Shown: one piece after another, positions 54,980 through 64,000 of the stretch
Layout: every line of letters starts with the position of its first letter
Position numbering within the stretch: position 1 is the stretch's first letter
Assembly: GCF_008831285.2 (NCBI RefSeq)
Contig: NC_045150.1
Coordinates: 9,560,001-9,624,000 of the forward strand
Length of the DNA: 64,000 nucleotides
Origin: Nymphaea colorata
Taxonomy: Eukaryota; Streptophyta; Magnoliopsida; Nymphaeales; Nymphaeaceae
Direction of reading: 5' to 3'
Position numbers and translations under genes: made by a program
The notes under the pieces: generated by a model
The model's database searches: none
Seen by the model: only the letters and a program-made list of their open reading frames with translations
Told to the model about the DNA's origin: nothing

Positions 54980-57688
54980 TCGAAGAAAATGGTCACTTCA
55001 GTGTGGTCCGGACCCTACCTATATGCCAACGAAGGCAAAGTTCGGAGCCTGGCATCTTGGCATCTCGACTGGTGTGGATACGCGTTTGAGTGGTGTTGGA
55101 TGGGGCGGGCCCAACGTCCCCTTGGCTTCAAGTGGTCCTTGGGCGCCCTTGGAGCGTTACATCATACTTGTAATGCGCGAACCGCCATCATCTTCGGCGC
55201 GATGGGTGGGGTCTTTGATTAGGGAAGGTTGGACTTAGATGCCGATGAGAGATCCGGATTTTGCTGACAGATGCTGGGACCGGCATTTCCTTTATTTTAT
55301 TTGAAGCTAGGAGATATCAAACCGTTTGTTTATGGGAGCGCCAACTGGTCAGGCAACTTGACGAGTAGACCTACTTTTCCTCTACTTGGGGCGATGCATT
55401 TGTTTTGTGCAGTTTCACCTTATAGATATAACCTTAAGCTTGATTTGATAAGAGGCATACGTGGAATAACAATTTTTATATGTGTGTTATTTTACTCATC
55501 AAAAGATTAATAACTTGAAGTATAACATGTCTTGTGAGAAATTCGTAATCATAAACATGTTAACATGTCTTTTAGTTCAAAGTATTTTTGAAATATAAAG
55601 TCAGGTGGTTCGGTTTTTTGTTTCTAACTGGTGACATTTTCAGTTTGGTGCTTTCTTTTGCCCCGAGGGCGTAGGATAGCCGGTCAGCCTGAGTGTTGCA
55701 TTGGTGACACTTTTCAGTGTAAATGGTAGCATGGTTGACATTTGTGTTGAATGGTAGATTGTTTAACCACCCAGGCCTTGAAGCAGCTCTAAAGCTAGGG
55801 GAGAGAGGGTGACTTCGCCTCCCATGAACCGCCTCTTGTCACTTCTTTTCTGTCATATCTGCCATCCTACTAGTGTTGTCAAATTGGAATAAGTGGTGGT
55901 TACTTATACAAACAAATATATAAAAAATACTCTTGTACCATCATCTTTCAAAACACTTTTTTTATTTTCTTAATTCACCAATCCTTAAAAGGACCTTTGG
56001 AACTCCTGATGCCTTTGTGAGTATCACTCTTGCATCATGCTATCATGCTGATAGAGCTCCTTACACTCAGTAGCAGAGCTACTATGTGTTTGGCATGCGC
56101 CATTGTTCATGCCAGCTCTTGAAATCTTGCATTGTGATTAAGTTAGACCTAGGTTTAGGTAGATCCAGTCGCATGTGCTGCCCACACCAGACCTGAGTCA
56201 ATGCCCTGCAACCACTCATTTTCCTAAACGAGAGATCAACTAGTGCCCATTTGCCTTCTCCCCTGCTTACAGTAGGCACCCGTTCCACCAACATAACAAT
56301 GATATTGACATCAATGAAAGCGACTACTATGGGCCCAATTGACTACGACAACAAATGATCAAGATGATACTAATAAACAAAAGATGGCTTAAGTACTGGA
56401 AGATGATAAAGCCTAATCATCTGGTCCGCATTGCCTCCTATAAATAGCCACAAAAATGGCTTGGTTTCTGTAGTACAATCATGGGGTCGGGTTAATTTGG
56501 ACATGAAACCTCTGTTTACATTTTTGGACTCTATCAACAGATTTGTGAGGTTGATCTCATGGACTTAGAAGTAAAACATTTCTATAACTTATCTTGACAA
56601 TCAACAAATTTGTTCATATTGGGAGGTAATAGTTTTCCTCCCACGCCAATTGAAATGGCAGCAACCCGTAGGCTCAGGAACAAAAGAAAGAATACGTTGT
56701 TTCGTTCCAAGTATGATCTGATTGAAGCAATACATATGCAACTATGAGTTTTAGAACGAGATTACCTGAAAAGGTGTGTTTGACAACTTGAACATTACAT
56801 CTTTTTGGATATTCATAGAGTATTGTATTCTAAAGAATTAGGGGCGAAGACAGGGGGTCGGCCAGCCCCTCAAATTTTGAGAAAACAAAATTTTATGGTT
56901 ACAGTGTTTTGAAAAATTTTTGCTTGACCCTGTAAGATCTTGAAAGAATGCACTTCAGCTCCGGTAAAAGTTTCAACATAATAAACAAGCTCATTCCAAA
57001 AAAAAAAAAAAAAAAAAAATTCTTACTCCATCCCTATAAAGAATGCAGGGTCGTGTGAAAATGGGAGATGAAAGAGATGCTTTCACTTTGGCTCGATAGA
57101 GCACCAATTGCCATGTAAATGCACTTCAGTGTTTAACTTGAGATCGAGTTGTGTGCACTATCTTGTACATGTAACAAATATACACTTAAAAAAAAGGAGG
57201 AGGAGTATTTTAGGATATTTTTTTTTGTAAAAAAAATTTACTTTTTAACCTTTTAACTTCTCATAACGTCTTTTCATCCTTACAATATTCTATGCATATG
57301 GGTGTGCACATAACCTATTTAGATCAGATCTGGCAAACCAATACCAAAGGTGGAGCCACATGTGGGCTGATGCATTATGTCTCCACACCACAGCACTTGT
57401 TCCATCAACCTACAAATTCTTTTATTTTACATATTGACACCTTCATTTTTTTTCATCTTTTTACATGTTAATACCTTGAACGATCTAAAATTGTTTAAAT
57501 TAAAGGAGTTTACCCCAAAATTTCAATCTCCACCGCTGCCAATACTGCCGTTGCTGCATAATTTTTCTTATATATATATATATATATATGCCACTGTTGG
57601 TGGTTGCATGATGGCGACGCCTGCGTCGACGACAGCGCCGCGGCAAAAACGATCTTGGCTCTTCGCGTCATGCCGGCTCCTTAGAGAT
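54980..57688. other. Intergenic region between convergent DUF2358 and receptor kinase genes
   Basis: No gene is recognised. A GC-richer block at 54990-55260 has two overlapping open plus-strand frames without any family resemblance. Further on are a poly-A tract (about 56999-57019), transposon-like phrases at 56838 and 57348, and a TA microsatellite at about 57570-57590. Confidence 0.5.
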
Positions 57689-60600
57689 TCATCTTCCTTC
57701 GACCGGAGACATGCTGGTTGTGGTTGTGGCATGCGTTGTATGGATGAGTCCGTGAGAATTGGTAGAGAACTCGCCGTTGGCCATCATCAGGTAGAGGAAC
57801 GACCTGGGAACATCAGGGGTGTCGATGGGCACCACCCCCTCCAGCATCTTCACCACCTTCCCCATCGTAGGTCTGGTGCTGGCGTTCTCCTGTAAGCACC
57901 AGAAGGCAACTCGAAGGCACCTCATCAGTTCATCTGCGTCCACATCCCCTTCCAGCCTCGGGTCCGCCGTCGCTTCTGGTGTGCCATTCTTCATTTGCTG
58001 TTTCAAACCGGAGACAATTATAAATGGCCACTTTTAAAACGAAGAATCACTTGATTTCATCCTGTTTTTAACACCTTCTCGTCACAACGAATTCTAGAAA
58101 CTAGAAGTGAAAGGAGAAGACTACCTCATAGGCCCAGATCGGATAGTAGAAGTCGTCTGGATCGGAAGCTGAGTTTTTCGTTCGGCGACCACCGACGAGG
58201 TCCAAAAGCAGCATCCCGAAGCTATAGACGTCGACTTTCACGGTGATGGGCCTGTGCTTCAACCATTCAGGAGCCAAGTAACCCCTGGTTCCCCTGACGG
58301 AGATCGTCGGATTCTCCCCACCTGCCACCAACTTGGCCAGCCCGAAATCCGACACCTTCGCCCGGAAACTGCCGTCGAGCAGCACGTTGCCGGGCTTGAT
58401 GTCGCAGTGGATGATGAAGTTTCGGCACTGTTCATGGCAGTAAGCGATGCCTTTCGCCGTCGACATGGCGATTTCGAATCTCGTCTTCCAGCGCAGGCGC
58501 TTTGCTTTGTCGTCTTCCCTAGTGAAGAGCCACTGGTCGAGGGAGCCATTCTCCATGAACTCGTAGACGAGAATCCTGTTTGCAGACAGGTGTGCAGGTG
58601 AGAGAAGATGGACTGCAGCCATGTACGTGTTCACAACATTTATGGTAATCCATCTTAGAAATCAAATTTCTAAAGATTTAAATCTCTTTCAAATTTTCGT
58701 AAATTAATTCTTCATGTAACTTCTGCTTAGTTGGATCATGTAAGCATGAAAGATTTTGCGGTTGAAAGATTTTTGAAAGTTCAAGAAAAGTTTCCTTTCA
58801 ACAGTTTTCGGCTAATTCATCTGATTATATATAGAGTTTAAAGACATGGATAGACCTATCTTTCCATTAGTTTATTCTAACGTAGTCATAAGACTTTACA
58901 AGAATGAAAAATTTGACTCATTGGTTTTTTCCTCTCGGAATTTAGCAAGACATAAAACCTTGTCTGCAGATTCAAGTAATTGGTTCAAGATTGAAGTCAC
59001 ATGAGATCCGGTCTACATAGCATTTGAATTTTGAAAACATTTCAAACGCTGGCATTAACTTTTCTGCAATTATGCACGTGACACCTCGAACAATTACATC
59101 CATTTTTTACACAATTTAACTGAATGAATTTTTGTGACATAGAAAGCATTTTTTTCCGGAGTTATTATTTACTTTGAGACCTTCTGAATTTCATGTCCAA
59201 TTTAGGACATACGAAAATTCATCTGCTCCTCACAGTCATCGATAACGGTTGAAGTCAAATGTGTTCTTTTGTTGCTTTAACCTTTGAGAAAAGGAAAGAA
59301 AATTCTCTCCTTTGCACCTCCTGATATCTATTTCAAAGCAGTTTGTATCAATTTCCAATGTGACCACTCAATAAGAATAACAGAGAATGTCACTTTTTGA
59401 TGATATTTCTGCTACAAAGAATAAGAAAAGAAGGCAAAGTGAAATCTGCTAGGACTGAAAACCTTCTATCATTATTTAAGTAATGAATTTTTAGTAGAAC
59501 GGTTCAGATTTCAATTCAGTCTGGAAGACGTTCGTTTCGTCTAAAGATTATATGCAAAGGTTTGAAAGAAATCTGAACCTGTGTGCTCCTTCCGAGCAGA
59601 AGCCGTGGAGACGGACCAAGTTGGTGTGATTCATGGCGCCGATGGTGAAAACCTCCGCCTCGAAGTTCCTCTGCCCATGAGACAGCCGCTCGTCCAGCTG
59701 CTTCACAGCCACCTCGGTCCCGTCCTGTAACTTTCCCTTGTAAATATAACTGAACCCACCTGCATTCATATCCACACCATCAAAACCGACCGCATCAGGT
59801 TTAGTTTCTCCAATTGAACAACAAAATTAAGTTTGATTACATGAAAAATTGTTCTTTTCGCACCAGTAGAAGTTCTAAAAAGCAACGGTTTAGGTTTAGA
59901 TTATGTTTGGATGACACCTTAAGAAAATGTTGAGAGCATTTGGATGACAATTTAAAACGATTTTTTTTTTTTTTACCATCAATGATCAAACAATGGAAAC
60001 GAGGATTCAATGGTTCCCAAACTAAGAGCACTCTCTTTTGGCTGATAAGAGTACGATCAGAAAGCAAACTCCTCACCTCTGGCTATCTGCTGTGAGAAAC
60101 CTGAAGTGGCCTCATGCAACTCCGCAAACGAGAAGCTCACCGGCATGCCGGGAACTGTTGTAAGGCTCCCTTCTCCCCCCTCATCCTTTCCTTCAATTCT
60201 TCTCCTCTTCTGATTCACCAAAAGGTAAAGAAGCAGAGACAGCGGCAACGTCAGAGGTACCAGCCAGTTGATGGGGTCGTTCTCCACTAGCTCTTCGGAG
60301 TGACTGGAGTCCGTCTCCAATGGCTGGGACGGGTGGGACTGCTCGGCCTCCTTCACCTTCACGTACAACTCCACCGACGGCTCGGGAAATCCGCCGAACT
60401 CCAGCGCCCTCAGCGTCCAGCAGCGGGACGCCTTCCACGCCGGCGAGTAGAGCGACGCAACGCACCTGCAATCCGCCTTGCACAGCTCCCCGCAATCCTT
60501 TCCCCTCGTCACGTTGCTATGTTTCGCTATCGTCGACCCCCCGACGAAGTAGTTCGTCTTCTCGAGCTTCGCCATGACGTATCCTTCTCCTCCCCGGCAG

Positions 60601-61911
60601 CCGGCTTCGACCGTTACGTTTCTCCTGCAGTCGCCGTCGGCGGCCAGCGAGTACCCTGGCGGGCAGCTGCATTGGCCCTTCTTTTGCCCGGCGTGTAGGC
60701 TGCATATCCCGTTGCCGCAAACTCCGGGGGCCGCGCACGGGGTCGAACCCGTCGCCCACTCGCGCACCCACAGCCGAGAGCTGACGTCAAAGCGAGAAAG
60801 TACGAGCCTTCCGTCGTCCTCGAGCTTGAGTTGCAGGGTTTCTCCGAACTTCTGGCCGGGCGTCTCAAAGTCCATTCGGCTCCGGAAGATGTAGGTAACT
60901 GCGCCGGCTGCTCCTCCGCACGTCATCACGAAGCTGCCGCCGGTAGTCAAGAAGGTGGACGCGCTACCGCCGCGGCAGCTCTCTAGGGCGGGTCCCCACC
61001 AGTAGGTGAAGTTGGAGGCTTTGGCGCGGACGTAAGTGAGGGCGAGGCGGACGGTGCAGCCGCTCCGGACGAAGGCTAGCCTGTGGTAGTTGCCGAGGGC
61101 GTTCGGGACGGTGGTGAGCTCTGCTTTCTCGGTCAGCTTTTGACTGAACTGCAGGGCGACGGTGGGGTGGCCGAAGCTCTCCCAGGGCCAGGGCGTGACG
61201 TCCCACATGGCGTAGACAACGAGGTTGCCCCAATCGCTCAACCTGCCAAAAATCGCTCCCGAATTGCTAGTGTTGGTCTCCCAGACGGTGGCGCCGTTGC
61301 CGTCCGTCAGCCGGAGGTTGCCGGAAACTTCGAACCGCAGGGTGGCGTTTTTGCCGACCATCGCGACCTTGGAGCCTCTATGATTGAGATGAGTCAGTGG
61401 ACAATTTCAAGACGTTGCGCATATTTCGAACAGAAACCAAAAACATTTCAGAGCTAGAAAGGTGTCGAAAATGCATAATCTATCAATCCTTCTCGAGCGA
61501 AAAAAAGTGAAAGATTGATTTGATAAAGTTTCCCGTTCTCATTTTGAACATCTTTAATTCCTCTAGATCATCTCGTCCTCTCGTCCCATCCTCAGGGTTA
61601 CGTGAAGAAGACATGAAATTAACCTGCAAGGTCTGAGAGAGTTAGACTCACCTCTTGGCGACCCAGATGGTGTTCCGAACCCCCGGACTCATCTCGTCCC
61701 AGATTGCCAAATAATACTTGCAGGAATAGCTAGCAGGGAGAAACCCGAAGCTGAAGAAGCCACTGCAGGAATTCCACGGCCTACTTCCGGGCTTCATGTG
61801 GAAGCCCCTGGAAAATTCGCAGCCCTTACACCTCCAATATTGTTGAAGAAGAATACTTGCGATCACGATCCGCACCATGGTAGCCATGAGAGCTGCAGTT
61901 CTTCGCCTCAT
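57689..61911 (-). CDS. G-type lectin S-receptor-like Ser/Thr protein kinase
   Basis: This is a plasma-membrane receptor kinase with a bulb-type lectin ectodomain, a family used in defence and self/non-self sensing; the ligand is unknown. Exons are 61911-61652, 61377-60077, 59759-59579, 58575-58125 and 57997-57689, giving 833 residues (847 from the upstream ATG at 61953). I prefer 61911 because it puts a basic start and hydrophobic signal peptide at the very N terminus. Domains: B-lectin (about 30-170), EGF-like Cys-rich 'CGNGIC...GQCSCPPGY' (about 285-330), PAN-like 'KDCGELCKADCRC', transmembrane about 457-474, and kinase about 505-800 with Lys540, 'HCD' in place of HRD (637-639, a non-RD kinase) and Asp657 of DFG. 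The glycine-rich loop reads I-A-R-G-G-F-S. It resembles the At5g24080 type. Exon 2 is very GC-rich. Confidence 0.93.
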
Positions 61912-62021
61912 CTTTTCCCTGATTAATTTTGAGGTTCTAAGGCCTCTTTTCATATAGGGTAGCCATGAGAGGTGCAGTTCTTGGCCTCATATCCTCCCTG
62001 ATCATCTTTTCCCTGATTAAA
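61881..62021. repeat. Local duplication of the receptor kinase start region
   Basis: 'gtagccatgagagctgcagt' (from 61880) and 'gtagccatgagaggtgcagt' (from 61960) begin two related stretches that both run to 'cttttccctgattaa'. On the minus strand the upstream copy starts with an ATG and reads a short frame (M-I-R-E-D-M-R-P-R-T-A-P-L...), parallel to the true M-R-R-R-T-A-A-L. Confidence 0.85.
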
Positions 62022-64000
62022 GTGATGCCCCTACATATGAAATGAAATATCTGTGAAAATTATGGAGAAATTTATATGTAATAAATGATGATATCCATAT
62101 ATGGTTTTGGTGTGATTTTTGCGATTTTTTCTGGAAATACTACCAACCTGATCTATGGGGGGCGGCAGGCTAAAGGATCCATGAACAACATGGAGTCTGG
62201 ATTGGGAGGCACCATTGAAATGTATTAACTCAGAGCCTTGAAGTTGAAAGAGGGGTTCAAGATTCGTTTGTGTTGCTGGTAGAAGCCAATGGGGTTACTT
62301 AATGACACCCTCATTTAACCAAATGGTTTGCGAAAACTAAGTCTTAAAATGAGTTGTGCAAACTTAGTTCTATTCATGTGACATACTAAAAACCAAGTTC
62401 TTTTGTGACTACTATCCACGATCTTAGGGTTTTCACTCCTTTTAGAAAAACCTAGGTTTTGTCGTTTTGTCCAAATTAGATTTTTTTTTTCCAAATTCAA
62501 TTTTTGATGTCATTCAAACGGGGGTGAAGCCAGAATTTTTTTCAGGGGTGGGCCAAACAGTCGTTCGACTAGGCCAAACAATCGTTCAACTGGGCCAAAC
62601 TAAATAAGAATACAAAAAATACATTAGACAATTAAAGATTTTCAAAATTTTTGATGTAATTTTTTTTTTAGTTAGTTAGGATAGGGCCACAGCCTAGGCG
62701 ACTCTCCCTCCCTCCGCCGGTGCATCTAAACACTCCAAAAAGAGGCAGATCCAACATTGGCTAATATGTTTCTAACCCTAAGTAATAGAACCAAAGTCGA
62801 AGGGGTCCGCAACCCTTTCATGGTTTACGTGACCACAACAATTTTTTTGGCCAGTGGCTCCAATAACTCTATACTTGTTTTTAAAACTAGAATACTTATT
62901 ATAATTTAAAATTTGTCCCTTTAAAAGTTTTGAAAAATATTATTTGACTCCTGTAAAAATAATTTTGAAACACATGGTTAGACCCCGTAAAAAATGTTCT
63001 ACACAAGGCTGGAGCCTGATCCCCTAGACCTGGATCCAAATTCCTTTATAATTTTTTGGACTAAATCCAAAGCATCCTAAACTGAATCTGATTCAATTGA
63101 CTGCTGCAACCTCATCCATGCATGCCGTTGCCCGAGGAAGTCCGTCCCTCCTTAACCGGATCTAGATATTTGGCCGCACCAGGGACCCGATCATTAATTT
63201 CGGAGAATCGCCAATCTCGAAAAAAAATCAAATAAAATCTTGCGTGATTCTATCGATTGATTCTAAAGCATTGAAAGGAAAAAAACAAAAAAAATCAAAA
63301 GCAGTATCCTTTTCGGAATCATCGAATTTCGCTTTCCACCAGAATCTAAAACCTCGGACGCCGTTAAATATGAACCGAAGCAGCTTTGGACTGGTTCGAC
63401 AACGACCTAACGGTTTCATGTCTGCCCAATCCTTAATTAGGCAACATGGTTCTTCCTCACACACACATATATATATATATATATATACTTGTACACATAC
63501 ACACATACTATCTTTCTATTTCTCTCTTTCATACATACACATGCATATATGTGCACTCACACGTACACACACATACAAAAGCCAGGTTGAACCAATACTG
63601 CTGCACAATCCACACAATCTTGCGATCTTCAACTTACCTAATTTGAAACTTCTCCCTCCATGTGGATGATATTGTTTGTTGCGGCCTATGCCACCCACCA
63701 TTTGCACTAGTGTAGTATGTTGTTAGCTTAGGCCTAACAACAAAAGTAGGGATACTCACAAAATGTTGTTGAATAAATATGCCGTAACGGGGAAGTTGTG
63801 CCTCTTCCTTCCCTTACAAGAAAGAGAGAGAGAGAGAGAGAGAAAATCTCGGATCTAGAAAGTCTAGCATTGTCTCAATGTTTGGAAATTTTCGGAATTT
63901 TCATTTTCCGAGGGACAATTGGAGGCTTTTTATGGTAGTTTCCAATGTGTGTTATTGAAGTACATTTGCGCGGCAGTTTCTGCACTACTCGAATGCATGC
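62022..64000. other. Upstream region of receptor kinase; transposon debris
   Basis: No gene is recognised. It should contain the receptor kinase promoter. The phrase 'ggggtgaagccagaattttt' (62519) and neighbouring text resemble the dispersed element seen near 2084 and 6161. TA/CA microsatellites lie at 63464-63490 and a GA tract at 63822-63843. Confidence 0.5.
63822..63843. repeat. (GA)n microsatellite
   Basis: A pure GA run near the right edge of the window. Confidence 0.9.

Noticed and set aside
54989-55240. GC-richer block with two overlapping plus-strand frames
   Set aside because: Neither frame nor its complement resembles a known protein, and there is no splice or start context to support a gene.
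57377-57895. 172-codon plus-strand frame with hydrophobic start
   Set aside because: Its second half overlaps, antisense, the GC-rich last exon of the receptor kinase, and its first half is low-complexity AT-rich sequence.
60300-61457. Several long plus-strand frames (60300-60698, 61083-61457 and others)
   Set aside because: They are shadows on the opposite strand of the GC-rich lectin-kinase exon 2, which has clear domain content.

Overview
This is nuclear DNA from a flowering plant. It is AT-rich, with long introns, plant-only gene families (a CDPK, a plant ABIL, a G-type lectin receptor kinase, a DUF2358 plastid protein), predicted plastid transit peptides, many microsatellites and worn transposon debris. 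Some exons (CDPK exon 1, the whole lectin kinase) are much richer in GC than their surroundings. The sequence alone does not tell me the species.

Layout. 1-2.5 kb: intergenic, with microsatellites. 2.58-8.36 kb (minus): a broken GH3 beta-xylosidase gene, collinear from N to C terminus, split near its 5' end by a 332-bp hAT-like MITE with an 8-bp target duplication; a 99-bp tandem repeat and a second degenerate foldback element lie inside it. 9.43-14.51 kb (minus): plastid uroporphyrinogen decarboxylase, six coding exons including a 23-nt first exon; an LTR fragment sits in intron 2. 14.5-18.0 kb: shared upstream region of two divergent genes. 17.98-25.03 kb (plus): calcium-dependent protein kinase, eight exons. 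25.0-28.3 kb: intergenic, with a second MITE of the first family. 28.33-38.25 kb (minus): a WDR91-type LisH/WD40 protein, fifteen coding exons, with one apparent AT-AC U12-type intron and one GC-AG intron. 38.3-41.9 kb: intergenic plus the probable 5' non-coding exon of that gene. 41.90-47.17 kb (minus): ABI-like (ABIL1-type) WAVE-complex subunit, nine exons, with a purine/pyrimidine foldback element in its last intron. 47.2-52.4 kb: intergenic. 52.44-54.98 kb (plus): DUF2358 plastid-targeted protein. 55.0-57.7 kb: intergenic. 57.69-61.95 kb (minus): G-type lectin S-receptor-like kinase, five exons, with an unusual glycine-rich loop and a duplicated start-codon region. 62-64 kb: transposon debris and microsatellites.

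The genes are ordinary, independent plant loci (tetrapyrrole synthesis, calcium signalling, endosome maturation, actin nucleation, plastid function, surface perception). I see no operon-like logic and no evidence of a wholly new multi-gene system. All exon models were built by hand: each junction has splice consensus (GT-AG unless stated) and every coding phase closes to an intact frame. The most informative observations are the AT-AC intron, the MITE-split beta-xylosidase pseudogene, the altered P-loop of the receptor kinase and the duplicated 5' end of that same gene.
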